A stretch of 64,000 bases of DNA from UBA8190 sp003453695 (GTDB lineage: Bacteria; Actinomycetota; Acidimicrobiia; Acidimicrobiales; UBA8190). The translations under genes and the position numbers were made by a program. The stretch spans positions 1 to 64,000 of the forward strand of contig DAIRBY010000006.1 of assembly GCA_036796975.1 (NCBI GenBank). The letters are read 5' to 3'. The notes beneath the pieces are model-generated. The model was not told the origin of the DNA. It saw nothing but the letters and a program-made list of their open reading frames with translations, and did not search any database. Below, in pieces: positions 16,490 to 23,830 of the stretch (positions are counted from its first letter, which is position 1; each line of letters opens with the position of its first letter).

Positions 16490-16503
16490 CGAACACCAGT
16501 TCG
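16490..16503. promoter_or_regulatory. LexA box (SOS box) of lexA
   Basis: CGAACACCAGTTCG has both perfect half-sites, CGAAC and GTTCG, with a 4-nt centre, as in the actinobacterial/Bacillus-type SOS box. It lies just downstream of the lexA -10 element, where bound LexA would block initiation. Confidence 0.85.
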
Positions 16504-16506
16504 ATA

Positions 16507-16535
16507 AGGCTAGCCGCCCCCGGCCCCGCAGGCAA
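16507..16535 (-). promoter_or_regulatory. lexA promoter
   Basis: On the minus strand TTGCCT (16535-16530), 17 nt, then TAGCCT (16512-16507). The -35 overlaps a degenerate SOS box and the start region overlaps the perfect one. Confidence 0.5.
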
Positions 16536-16546
16536 ACACCTGTTCC
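16533..16546. promoter_or_regulatory. Degenerate second LexA box near lexA
   Basis: CAAACACCTGTTCC keeps 8 of the 10 half-site bases of the SOS box and the 4-nt spacing. It overlaps the lexA -35, so weak binding could tune autorepression. Confidence 0.4.
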
Positions 16547-16695
16547 CCACGGGCCGGGTCCGGGGGCGGGGCCCGGCGTCGGTGTTACACCCCCGTGCCA
16601 CGCTCCGGTCATGGACCTCGCCGAGTGTGTCGAAGCCGGAGACGAGGCGCACGGGGCGCCCGGGTGGCCGCCGCCGGTCCCGGGCCAGACGTCCC

Positions 16696-16724
16696 TTGAC
16701 ACGAACAGGTGTTCGTGGTGTGAT
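16696..16724 (+). promoter_or_regulatory. Promoter of the LysM gene
   Basis: TTGACA (16696-16701), 17 nt, then TGTGAT (16719-16724). A perfect SOS box fills the spacer, giving a direct route for repression by LexA. Confidence 0.6.
16702..16715. promoter_or_regulatory. LexA box 1 of the LysM gene
   Basis: CGAACAGGTGTTCG, a perfect SOS box placed exactly between the -35 and -10 elements. Confidence 0.9.
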
Positions 16725-16735
16725 GGCGTCGATGG

Positions 16736-16749
16736 CGAACACACGTTCG
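16736..16749. promoter_or_regulatory. LexA box 2 of the LysM gene
   Basis: CGAACACACGTTCG, a second perfect SOS box 34 nt (centre to centre) after the first and 20 nt before the chosen start codon. Paired sites allow tight repression. Confidence 0.88.
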
Positions 16750-16769
16750 TTCCGGTGGGGGCGCAGGCG

Positions 16770-17255
16770 ATGAGCCTCGGCGCGTTGGCGCTCGCCCCGG
16801 AGACACACCGGCGGTCGCCGGCACACCAGTGGCGGCCGCTGCCCGGAGCCGGCGGCCCGGACTCGCCGCCCTCGGGCCGCAGACGGTGTCCCGACCTCAC
16901 GGCAGGCCGCGGCGCGCCGGTGGTGAGCGATCGTCATCCCGCCGTCATGGCCCGCCGCCGCCGAGCGCGCGCCCGCCGGCGGCGCATCCTTCTGGGCGTC
17001 TCGAGCGGCGCCGTCCTCGTCGCCCTCGCCCTGCCATGGGGCGGAGCCGGGAGGCATCCCCTCGCCACCCCCGGCCCCGTCCTGGCGGGGGCGACAGCTT
17101 CGAAGACGCTGTACGTCGTGCAGCCCGGCGACACCATGTGGACCATCGCCGAGCGGCTGGACCCGGGCGGTGATCCTCGTCCTGTCGTGCTGAGGCTGGA
17201 ACAGGAGGTCGGGTCCGACTCGTTGCAACCGGGTCAGCACCTGCATCTTCCCTGA
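16770..17255 (+). CDS. SOS-induced membrane-anchored LysM protein, likely division suppressor
   Basis: A 161-residue protein with a low-complexity N-terminus, a cluster of Arg (61-72), one membrane helix (about 73-90) and a C-terminal LysM domain (about 114-160, from YVVQPGDTMWTIAERL). Topology would place LysM outside on peptidoglycan. Gene order (divergent from lexA, before nrdR), the LysM domain and the SOS boxes match mycobacterial Rv2719c/ChiZ, which restrains division after DNA damage; that role here is inference. ATG 16770 was chosen because it is the first in-frame start after the promoter and SOS boxes; the residue 60 ATG (16947) is an alternative. Confidence 0.8.
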   Translation: MSLGALALAPETHRRSPAHQWRPLPGAGGPDSPPSGRRRCPDLTAGRGAPVVSDRHPAVMARRRRARARRRRILLGVSSGAVLVALALPWGGAGRHPLATPGPVLAGATASKTLYVVQPGDTMWTIAERLDPGGDPRPVVLRLEQEVGSDSLQPGQHLHLP

Positions 17256-17277
17256 CCGAAGCGCCGACCCGCGGCAC

Positions 17278-17283
17278 TAGGTT
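17278..17283 (+). promoter_or_regulatory. -10 element, leaderless type, before nrdR
   Basis: TAGGTT ends 6 nt before GTG 17290 with no room for a ribosome site. Confidence 0.5.
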
Positions 17284-17289
17284 GAACGT

Positions 17290-17760
17290 GTGCGCTGCCC
17301 CTGGTGCCAGAGTCTCGACGATCGAGTCGTCGACTCGCGCCTGGCCGAGGATGGAGGCGCCATTCGGCGGCGACGTGAGTGCACGGTGTGCGGTGGCCGG
17401 TTCACCACCTATGAACGCCTGGAAGGGGCGCCCTTGTGGGTGCTCAAGCGCGGTGGCCTGCGTGAGCCGTTCGACCGGTCGAAGGTCGTGGCGGGCGTAC
17501 GCGCCGCCACCAAGAACCGACCCGTCACCGAGGACCAGCTCGATGCCCTGGCCCAGGACGTGGAGGACGCTCTGCGAGAGGTGGGTGCCGAGGTGACGAG
17601 TGAACAGGTCGGCCTGGCCGTGCTCGAGCGACTGCAGGACGTCGACGAGGTGGCGTACCTGCGGTTCGCTTCGGTGTACAAGGGCTTCGAGGACGTGGGC
17701 GACTTCCAGAGAGAGGTCGGCCTGCTCACCAAGACCACCGCCCCCAAGCGCAAGGGCTGA
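17290..17760 (+). CDS. nrdR: Transcriptional repressor NrdR
   Basis: Zinc-ribbon plus ATP-cone repressor of ribonucleotide reductase genes that senses ATP/dATP. The zinc ligands are Cys3, Cys6, Cys31 and Cys34 and the ATP-cone covers about 46-136. Its 156 residues are standard. In many actinobacteria nrdR lies between lexA and the B12-dependent reductase gene nrdJ; here the reductase is missing from this site and the next gene is a PIG-L deacetylase. No NrdR box was recognised in the window. Confidence 0.95.
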   Translation: MRCPWCQSLDDRVVDSRLAEDGGAIRRRRECTVCGGRFTTYERLEGAPLWVLKRGGLREPFDRSKVVAGVRAATKNRPVTEDQLDALAQDVEDALREVGAEVTSEQVGLAVLERLQDVDEVAYLRFASVYKGFEDVGDFQREVGLLTKTTAPKRKG

Positions 17761-17766
17761 GGAGCT

Positions 17767-18480
17767 GTGCCGGCCGAGGTCTTCACCGAGGACCCCGGAC
17801 GTGTCCTGGCCGTCTATGCCCATCCCGACGATCCCGACGTGTCGTGTGGCGGCACCCTCGCCCGATGGGCCCGCCACGGTGCCGAGGTGCACGTGGCCAT
17901 CTGCACCACAGGGGACAAGGGCACCACCGACCCCGACCTGGCCCCGTCGGCCCTCGCCGAGCTGCGCCGGGCCGAGGCTGCGGAGGCGGCCAACGTGCTC
18001 GGGGTGACCAAGCAGTACGCGCTCGGGCACGCTGACGGAGAGCTCGAAGACGACGACGCGCTGCGTGCCCAGTTGGTCTCGCTCATCCGCACCGTCAAGC
18101 CCGGCACGGTGCTGTGTCCCGATCCCACGGCGGTGTTCTTCGGCCAGGACTACTTCAATCATCGCGACCACCGCATGATCGGCTTCGCCATGCTGGACGC
18201 CATGGCCCCGGCGGCGGCCTTGCCGCACTACTTTCCCGAGGCGGGCCCTCCCCATCGAGTGGACACCGCCCTCCTGTCGGGCACGCTCGAGGCCGACGTC
18301 TGGGTCGACATCACCGCCACCATCGACGACAAGGTGGCGGCGGTGGCGTGTCATCGCAGCCAGTTCACCGGCGACAGCGACTGGGCCGGGCGGGCCGTGC
18401 GCCTGCGGGCGGAGGAGGACGGCCGGCGGGTCGGGCTCGCTTACGCCGAAGGGTTCCGCCGGCTGCGCCTCGGCGGCTGA
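17767..18480 (+). CDS. PIG-L/LmbE family N-deacetylase
   Basis: Zinc-dependent deacetylase of N-acetylglucosamine-type substrates. The metal motif AHPDD is at 18-22, and a distal histidine lies in NHRDHRMIG. It has 237 residues, shorter than mycothiol-pathway MshB/Mca (about 290-300), so a mycothiol role is not supported by length. GTG 17767 is 7 nt after nrdR and its stop overlaps dinB (TGATG). Substrate unknown. Confidence 0.85.
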   Translation: MPAEVFTEDPGRVLAVYAHPDDPDVSCGGTLARWARHGAEVHVAICTTGDKGTTDPDLAPSALAELRRAEAAEAANVLGVTKQYALGHADGELEDDDALRAQLVSLIRTVKPGTVLCPDPTAVFFGQDYFNHRDHRMIGFAMLDAMAPAAALPHYFPEAGPPHRVDTALLSGTLEADVWVDITATIDDKVAAVACHRSQFTGDSDWAGRAVRLRAEEDGRRVGLAYAEGFRRLRLGG

Positions 18481-19907
18481 TGCCCGACGCCGCAGGCAGC
18501 CAGGGGAGCGGCACCGCTCTCGACGAGCTCGGCCCCGCCAGCGCGGCCTGCACCGTCCTGCACGTCGACATGGATGCCTTCTTCGCGGCCGTTGAGGTGC
18601 TGGACGACCCCGCTCTGGCGGGCTTGCCCGTCATCGTGGGCGGGTCGGGGACCCGGGGTGTGGTGGCCTCGTGCAGCTACGAAGCACGCGCCTACGGGGT
18701 CCGCTCGGCCATGTCGTCGGTGGAGGCGCGGCGACGCTGTCCCGATGCCCTCTTCGTGTCGGGCCGCTACTGGCGCTACTCCGAGGTGAGCGCCCAGCTG
18801 CACGAGGTACTGCGCCGCTACACACCGGTGGTGGAGGCCATCGGCTTGGACGAGGCCTTCCTGGACGTCGCCGGTGCCGTTCGCCTGCTCGGGCATCCAC
18901 TGCGCATCGCTCGCGACCTGCGAGGGGAGGTCGAGCGGGAGCTGCATCTGCGGTGCTCGGTCGGAGTGGCGCGCACCAAGCTGCTGGCCAAGTTGGCCTC
19001 CGAAGCGGCCAAGCCCCGCGCCAGTCCCACCGGCACGATCCCCGGCCCCGGGGTTGTCGCAGTGGAGCCCGACGACGAGCTCGCCTTCTTGCATCCGTTG
19101 CCCATTCGCGCCCTGTGGGGCGTCGGGCCGGCCACCGCCGCACGCTTGGCAGGCCTCGGCGTCCAAACCGTCGGAGAGCTGGCCGCCGTCCCCCAGGACG
19201 CCCTGTGCCGGTTGCTGGGCAATTCCCACGGCCGGCACCTCGCCTTGCTGGCGATGGGACAGGACGAGCGCGTCGTCGAAGCCGACCGTGGGGCCAAGTC
19301 GATCGGCCACGAGGAGACGTTCTCCGTCGACTTCCACGACCACGGCGCGCTGCACCCTCAGGTCGTGCGAATGGCCGACGCCGTGTGTCAGCGGCTCCGC
19401 GAAGCCGACGTGCGGGCCCGCACCATCACCGTAAAGGTGCGCTTCGCCGACCGGACCACCATCACGCGTGCGCACACGGTGGGGGAGGCGTCGGCGTCGC
19501 CGCGACTGGTGCGCGCCGTGGCGCTGGCCCTCGTGTCGGCGGTGGAGGTGGGACAGGGGGTGCGCCTTCTCGGAGTGTCGGCTTCGGGGCTGACGAGCGC
19601 ACCGGCCGCGCAGCAACTCAGCTTCGGCGACATGGGCGAGCCGGCGACGCCGGCACGAGGGGCGGGCGGAGAACGGCCGGACCTCGCTGCCGAAACGGCA
19701 TGGGAGGACGTGGAGGCGGCCCTGGCCGCCATTCGGGCCCGATACGGGCCGGCGGCCGTGGCGCCGGCGGCCTTGATCGGACGCCGAGGCCTGTCGGTGA
19801 AGACGCGTGGCGACACGCAGTGGGGCCCCGGCGCCGAACCGCCGAGCGGACCCGGGCCGGCGCAGGCTTCGTCCGCCCACCCTGGGGACACGCGGCCACC
19901 TGGGTGA
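18480..19907 (+). CDS. dinB: DNA polymerase IV (Y family)
   Basis: Error-prone translesion polymerase. The 475-residue protein has metal ligands Asp30 (HVDMDAFFAAVE) and Asp124-Glu125 (LDEAFLDV), palm/fingers to about 175, HhH thumb (about 190-240) and little finger (about 255-355). A Pro/Gly-rich tail of about 100 residues follows and contains QQLSFGDM near 380, which resembles a beta-clamp binding QLxLF-like motif. ATG 18480 overlaps the deacetylase stop. No SOS box precedes it here, unlike lexA 3 kb upstream. Confidence 0.93.
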   Translation: MPDAAGSQGSGTALDELGPASAACTVLHVDMDAFFAAVEVLDDPALAGLPVIVGGSGTRGVVASCSYEARAYGVRSAMSSVEARRRCPDALFVSGRYWRYSEVSAQLHEVLRRYTPVVEAIGLDEAFLDVAGAVRLLGHPLRIARDLRGEVERELHLRCSVGVARTKLLAKLASEAAKPRASPTGTIPGPGVVAVEPDDELAFLHPLPIRALWGVGPATAARLAGLGVQTVGELAAVPQDALCRLLGNSHGRHLALLAMGQDERVVEADRGAKSIGHEETFSVDFHDHGALHPQVVRMADAVCQRLREADVRARTITVKVRFADRTTITRAHTVGEASASPRLVRAVALALVSAVEVGQGVRLLGVSASGLTSAPAAQQLSFGDMGEPATPARGAGGERPDLAAETAWEDVEAALAAIRARYGPAAVAPAALIGRRGLSVKTRGDTQWGPGAEPPSGPGPAQASSAHPGDTRPPG

Positions 19908-20076
19908 CGGTTGGCTCGACCGACCTGGTGGTCCGGGCCTCGAGGTGGGCGCGCCGCCGTTCGACAGCGGGCGAACGACCATCGGGGAGGGGCCGGAGTA
20001 CCGTTGTCACCCACAGGGGGGTGCGCGAAGATTACGACTGGCCTGGTGGGGGGAACAGGAGGAGAAAGGGGGTCGG

Positions 20077-20451
20077 GTGCCGCTCTCTGAGCACGAGCAA
20101 CGAGTGCTTCACGAGCTCGAGCAGGCCCTGTACCAGCACGACCCCGCTTTCGCCCACCGCGTACGCCGGGAGAACGTCTACCGCTACGCCGGGCGGTACA
20201 TGAAATGGTCCGTGGTCGGCTTCGTGGTCGGCCTGGCCGTGATGATCGCGTTCTTCACCCAATCGGTCGTCGTGGGTTTCTTCGGCGTGCTGATCATGTT
20301 CGCGTCACTCGTGACGTTCTGGACGAACCTCCAGCGCATGGGCAAAGCCGGGCTGGAGGACATCGGGCGCTCGCTGCGTGCCGAGGGGATCGGCAACGCG
20401 CTGCACGACGGCCGGAACTGGGTGCGCGAGAAGTTCCGCCGCAAGCGCTGA
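20077..20451 (+). CDS. DUF3040 membrane protein
   Basis: A 124-residue protein with the typical DUF3040 opening PLSEHEQRVLHELEQALYQHDP, two membrane helices (about 45-60 and 64-82) and a basic amphipathic tail. Family function unknown; such genes lie near division genes in many actinobacteria. GTG 20077 follows a GGAGGAGAAAGGGG stretch. A TACCGT -10-like element at 19999-20004 may drive it. Confidence 0.85.
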   Translation: MPLSEHEQRVLHELEQALYQHDPAFAHRVRRENVYRYAGRYMKWSVVGFVVGLAVMIAFFTQSVVVGFFGVLIMFASLVTFWTNLQRMGKAGLEDIGRSLRAEGIGNALHDGRNWVREKFRRKR

Positions 20452-21392
20452 GCGCCGAGAAGCCGCCGGCCCGGGAGCACAGGCCGGGCCCCCTCGAGCT
20501 GTGCCTCGCCGTCGACGTCGGCGGCTCGAAGCTCGCCGCCGGGCTGGTGGACGGCGAAGGGACGGTCCTCGTGCACCGTCGCACCCCCACTCCGGCCGGC
20601 GCCGACGCCGAGACGTTGTTCGGAGCCCTGTCGGGGCTGGCCGACGAGGTGCGGTCGCTCCCCGACGCTGGCGGGTCAGCCGTGGTGTGCGGCGTCGGCT
20701 GCGGCGGTCCCATGAGTCCAGGGGGCGAGCTGGTGTCGCCGCTCAACATCCCGGGATGGCGGGACTTTCCCCTCCGGGCCCGGCTGGCCGCCTACTCCGG
20801 TCTCCCCACCGCCGTCGACAACGACGCCAAGGCCTTGGCCCTGGGGGAGCGATGGAGGGGGGCGGCCCGGGGGGCATCGGACTTTCTGGCCATGGTGGTC
20901 TCCACGGGTGTGGGCGGCGGCATCGTGCTCGACGGCAGGCTGCTCGAGGGCGCGGCGGGCAACGCCGGGCACATCGGGCACGTCGTCGTGGAGCCCGACG
21001 GGCGTCGGTGCCCGTGCGGGGGACGGGGCTGTCTGGAAGCGGAGGCGTCGGGGTCGGCCATCGCCGCCATCACGGGCCGGCCCCCCGAGGAGGCGCCCCC
21101 CGAGGTCGTGGTCCGCTCCGGTCGGTTGGTGGGCCGGGCGGTGGCGTCGGTTGCCAACCTCCTCGACCTCCCCCTGGCGGTGGTGGCCGGCTCGGTGGCC
21201 CTCGGATTCGGTCCGCCCTTCTTCGCCGCCGCTGCGCAGGAGCTCGCCGAGCGGGCCCGGCTGTCGTTCTCGGCCAACACCCGCATCGTGCCGGCCGGCC
21301 TCGGCGCCGGCGCGCCGTTGGTCGGGGCCGCCCTGGTCGGGTGGCGGGCGGCGGGGTTCGACGTGGACGGCGACTCGAGGGCCGCGCCGTGA
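20448..21392 (+). CDS. ROK family sugar kinase (glucokinase type)
   Basis: ATP-dependent kinase of glucose or a related sugar, about 314 residues. It shows the phosphate loop DVGGSK (23-28), the catalytic-type Asp in DNDAKALALGE, GHIGH and the ROK zinc motif CPCGGRGCLE. No ATG, GTG or TTG lies in frame before the phosphate loop within about 240 nt. The best start is CTG 20448, which overlaps the DUF3040 stop as CTGA, in the same geometry as the GTGA junctions elsewhere here. The next GTG would remove the ATP loop. Confidence 0.85.
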   Translation: MSAEKPPAREHRPGPLELCLAVDVGGSKLAAGLVDGEGTVLVHRRTPTPAGADAETLFGALSGLADEVRSLPDAGGSAVVCGVGCGGPMSPGGELVSPLNIPGWRDFPLRARLAAYSGLPTAVDNDAKALALGERWRGAARGASDFLAMVVSTGVGGGIVLDGRLLEGAAGNAGHIGHVVVEPDGRRCPCGGRGCLEAEASGSAIAAITGRPPEEAPPEVVVRSGRLVGRAVASVANLLDLPLAVVAGSVALGFGPPFFAAAAQELAERARLSFSANTRIVPAGLGAGAPLVGAALVGWRAAGFDVDGDSRAAP

Positions 21393-21676
21393 ACGCCGCA
21401 GCTTCGGGCGCCGGGGCCCGCCGAGCGGCGCCGGTTGTCCTGAGCGCGCTGGTGCGTCATCCCGGCCTCGCGGTGGCAGCAGCCGGGGCGGTGCTGCGGC
21501 TGGCCGCCCCGAGATGGTGGCGGCGGATGCCCCCGCTGCCCGTTCCGACCGAGAATTTGTGGCGATTCCGCATGGAGACGGCCTACGGGGGAACCGGCGA
21601 CGCGCTTCCCGAGACGGAAGAGATCGTCTCGTTCCTCCGGTGGTCGAGAGACATGCGCCGGTGGCGCCGGCGCTGA
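21389..21676 (+). CDS. Small unknown protein in the ROK operon
   Basis: A 95-residue basic protein starting at GTG 21389, overlapping the kinase stop. The N-terminal half is a hydrophobic Ala/Val/Leu-rich segment (about 14-45), followed by a Pro-rich turn and NLWRFRMETAYGG, then an acidic patch and an Arg/Trp-rich end (WSRDMRRWRRR). I do not recognise the family. The coupled start and coding-like composition support a real gene, possibly membrane-associated. Confidence 0.6.
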   Translation: MNAAASGAGARRAAPVVLSALVRHPGLAVAAAGAVLRLAAPRWWRRMPPLPVPTENLWRFRMETAYGGTGDALPETEEIVSFLRWSRDMRRWRRR

Positions 21677-21738
21677 CGTGGGCGCGCCGCGCCGCTCGAC
21701 GACGGGCCGGTGTGCCGGAGTGCGGCGGGACGACGGGA

Positions 21739-21744
21739 TAGCCT
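21739..21744 (+). promoter_or_regulatory. -10 element, leaderless type, before the HNH gene
   Basis: TAGCCT ends 8 nt before ATG 21753 with no ribosome site in between. Confidence 0.5.
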
Positions 21745-21752
21745 CTGGGCCG

Positions 21753-22286
21753 ATGTCAGCGGTGATAGGGAGAGTAGGAGCGAACCGGGCCCTCGTCCTG
21801 AACGCCACGTTCGAGCCCCTTGGCATCGTCTCCACCCGCCGGGCGCTGCTCCTCGTGCTCGCCACCAGAGCCGAGCTGCTGCACGCCACCGAGGCCATGT
21901 TCCACTCGGAGCGGCTGACGCTCCCCGAGCCCTCGGTGGTCCGGCTGGCCCGCTACGTCCGGGTGCCCCACAACCGCACCGTGGCCGTGAACCGGCGGAC
22001 GGTCTTCGCCCGCGATGGGCACCGCTGCCAGTACTGCGGCTCCACTGCGGAGAGCATCGACCACGTGGTGCCCCGAAGCCGTGGTGGCCTGCACGCCTGG
22101 GACAACGTCGTGGCCGCGTGCCGCAGATGCAACACCCGGAAGGAGGACCGGCTGCCGCACGAAGCGGGCTTGGTCCTCCGCCGCCTTCCCGCTGCGCCCC
22201 GCCAGCGCGTGTGGCTGCTCGCCATGAGCGGAGGCGCTCGCGACGAATGGGCGCCGTACCTCGGCGAGCAGTCCCTCACTGCCTGA
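21753..22286 (+). CDS. HNH endonuclease family protein
   Basis: A 177-residue protein of a type common in actinobacteria and cyanobacteria. An N-terminal domain (NATFEPLGIVSTRRAL) precedes a zinc-braced HNH fold: Cys92-x2-Cys95, Asp103-His104 (IDHVVPRSRGG), the HNH Asn in WDNVVAAC and Cys123-x2-Cys126. Such stand-alone HNH proteins are of unknown physiological role and are not obviously restriction enzymes; no methylase or mobile element is nearby. Confidence 0.88.
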   Translation: MSAVIGRVGANRALVLNATFEPLGIVSTRRALLLVLATRAELLHATEAMFHSERLTLPEPSVVRLARYVRVPHNRTVAVNRRTVFARDGHRCQYCGSTAESIDHVVPRSRGGLHAWDNVVAACRRCNTRKEDRLPHEAGLVLRRLPAAPRQRVWLLAMSGGARDEWAPYLGEQSLTA

Positions 22287-22296
22287 TCCCTCGCCG

Positions 22297-22987
22297 GTGA
22301 ACCACACCGGCGGCTGGCAGATCGAACTGCGGACCGGAAGCGCTCGAGCGTTGCACCTGCCCTGGCCCGAGGCCGGCCACCAAGGCAGTCGCAGGCTGGC
22401 CCGGTGCGAGGTGACGGGCGGTCCGGCCCTGGTGCTGGGCAGCTCCCAGCGGGAAGGTGTCGTCGACGCCGACGCCCCGCCGCTCCGGGGTCGACGTGGT
22501 GCACCGCCGAAGTGGCGGGGGAGCGGTGATGGTGGGGCCGGGCGCACAGCTCTGGCTGGAGGCGTGGATCCCGAGGGGCGACGCCCTGTGGGACGACGAC
22601 GTCGTACGCGGCGCCTATTGGCTCGGCGAGCTGTGGGCGACGGCGTTGACGACGTTGGGCGCCGACCCGGTGGTGCACCGCGCCCGGGCCACCCGCACCG
22701 AGTGGTCGCCGCTCGTGTGCTTCGCGGGGATCGGGCCGGGCGAAGTGACCGTGGCCGCCAAGAAGGTGGTCGGCCTGTCCCAGCGCCGCACCAGCGCCGG
22801 GGCCCGCCTGCAGACGGTGGCCGCCCTCCGCTGGGATCTCGATCAGCTCCTGGCGCTCTTCGACCTCTCCGCCACCGACAGAGATCGCGCCCGAGCCGAT
22901 CTCGCCCACAGGGCTGCGGGACTGTCGGCTCTCGGCACCGTCGAAGTCCTGTGGGCCGCCGTGGTCGACAACCTGCCTCGTCCGTAG
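22297..22987 (+). pseudogene. Lipoate-protein ligase A-like gene broken by a one-base frameshift
   Basis: The N-terminal part (GTG 22297) reads to PALVLGSSQREGVVDADA, the usual opening of LplA/LipB-type cofactor transferases. The rest (RSGVDVVHRRSGGGAV, then GIGPGEVTVAAKKVVGLSQRR) is in the next frame and ends at TAG 22987. Removing one C from the four-C run at 22475-22478 restores one frame of 229 codons; the 691-nt span is one base too long for a frame. It could be a sequencing or assembly error or a real inactivation. It follows the HNH gene by 10 nt. An intact product would attach lipoate or octanoate to a carrier domain. Confidence 0.8.
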
Positions 22988-23003
22988 GCGGGGCCGGCCC
23001 GCC
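22987..23003 (+). terminator. Possible terminator after the LplA-like gene
   Basis: GGCGGG (22987-22992), 5-nt loop, CCCGCC (22998-23003), starting in the stop codon, followed by a C-rich tract and a CCCGGCCGGG palindrome at 23031-23040. No T-run, so weak. The stretch to 23122 shows nothing else. Confidence 0.35.
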
Positions 23004-23122
23004 CCACCCGCCTCTCCCCGCCCCCGGCGCCCCGGCCGGGCCCCGGAGCTCGTCCGACGCGTCCTGTTGCGGAGCCCCGTGGGGCCCGGGCCCGAATTTG
23101 TGGCTGTTCGTGGTGGTCATGG

Positions 23123-23151
23123 TTGACAGGGTGGTGAATTGGGGCTTAAAG
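23123..23151 (+). promoter_or_regulatory. mraZ (dcw) promoter
   Basis: TTGACA (23123-23128), 17 nt, then TTAAAG (23146-23151). The spacer and -10 are covered by the 10-bp MraZ-type repeats, so the cluster regulator would compete with RNA polymerase. Confidence 0.55.
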
Positions 23152-23180
23152 TGGTGCGAAGTGGTGCGAAGGGGAGGTTC
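23131..23180 (+). promoter_or_regulatory. MraZ-box direct repeats, 10-bp period
   Basis: Five consecutive 10-nt units begin with GTGG or GGGG: at 23131, 23141, 23151, 23161 and 23171. Units 3 and 4 are identical (GTGGTGCGAA). MraZ is known to bind G-rich pentamers (TGGGN or GTGG type) repeated every 10 bp before its own gene. The repeats end about 40 nt before mraZ. Confidence 0.75.
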
Positions 23181-23218
23181 CCGCCACATGTCGGGAAACG
23201 TGAGGGGAGCACCGATTC

Positions 23219-23665
23219 GTGGTGGCACGGTTCTTTGGGACCTACGAGCACACGCTCGACGCCAAGGGGAGGGTCATCCTCCCCGTGCGCTTCCGCGCCG
23301 CTTTCGACCAGGGGGGCTATCTCACGCAGAACCACGACGGGTGCCTGGCGTTGTGGACCCCCGAACAGTTCGAGCGTCAGATGCGAGACAGGGAGGAGCG
23401 AGAGTCGGCAGGTCGCCCGGAGCGCAATCAAGCGCGCATGTGGGCGTCCACGTCCCACGAGGTGGAGCTGGACCGGCAGGGGCGGATGCCCATCCCGTCG
23501 CGTCTCCGGGAGTTCGCCGGCCTACGGGAGAACGTGCTCGTGACCGGGATCATCAATCGGGTCGAGCTCTGGGATCCCACCCGCTGGGAGGAGAAGGTCG
23601 GCCCCGAGGAGCAGAGGCTGGCCGACGGCCTCGCCGACGGCCTCGCCGACGGCAACGAAGGCTGA
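23219..23665 (+). CDS. mraZ: Transcriptional regulator MraZ
   Basis: DNA-binding regulator of the division and cell wall cluster, acting as a ring-shaped oligomer. The 148-residue protein has two SpoVT/AbrB-like halves, one opening with FFGTYEHTLDAKGRVILPVRF and the other with SHEVELDRQGRMPIPSRLR. The C-terminus carries a LADG repeat from a 12-nt tandem repeat. The start is GTG 23219 or the next GTG at 23222; GAGGGGA lies about 11 nt upstream. It is the first gene of the cluster and likely represses it through the repeats in its promoter. Confidence 0.95.
   Translation: MVARFFGTYEHTLDAKGRVILPVRFRAAFDQGGYLTQNHDGCLALWTPEQFERQMRDREERESAGRPERNQARMWASTSHEVELDRQGRMPIPSRLREFAGLRENVLVTGIINRVELWDPTRWEEKVGPEEQRLADGLADGLADGNEG
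23621..23656 (+). repeat. 12-bp tandem repeat in the mraZ 3' end
   Basis: GCCGACGGCCTC occurs at 23621-23632 and 23633-23644, followed by the partial copy GCCGACGGCAAC (23645-23656). It encodes LADG-LADG-LADG and can vary in copy number by slippage. Confidence 0.85.
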
Positions 23666-23790
23666 TCGATTCGACACCCTGGCGCCCACCGGCGCCGGCA
23701 CGCCCATCCATTCATTCCCACGCCCACACTCACAGCAACACCCACACATCCACGAAACAGACGGATAGGAGTACCGACAACTGGAGCAGT

Positions 23791-23830
23791 GGCACCGTCG
23801 CCCGGCGCGGACTCGGCGGGCGACGGTGCC
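23791..23830 (+). promoter_or_regulatory. Perfect 14-bp hairpin in the rsmH leader
   Basis: GGCACCGTCGCCCG (23791-23804) and its exact complement (23817-23830) enclose a 12-nt loop. It lies in the 284-nt mraZ-rsmH gap, 119 nt before rsmH. Conserved RNA structures are known before mraW/rsmH in actinobacteria; whether this is one of them cannot be judged here. Other readings are an attenuator or a processing site. Upstream of it (23700-23765) is an unusually G-poor, A/C-rich tract. Confidence 0.6.

Noticed and set aside
19959..19976. GTTCG-N8-CGAAC near the end of dinB, considered as an SOS box
   Set aside because: The half-sites are in the reverse order (GTTCG first) and the spacing is wrong, so it is not a LexA site.
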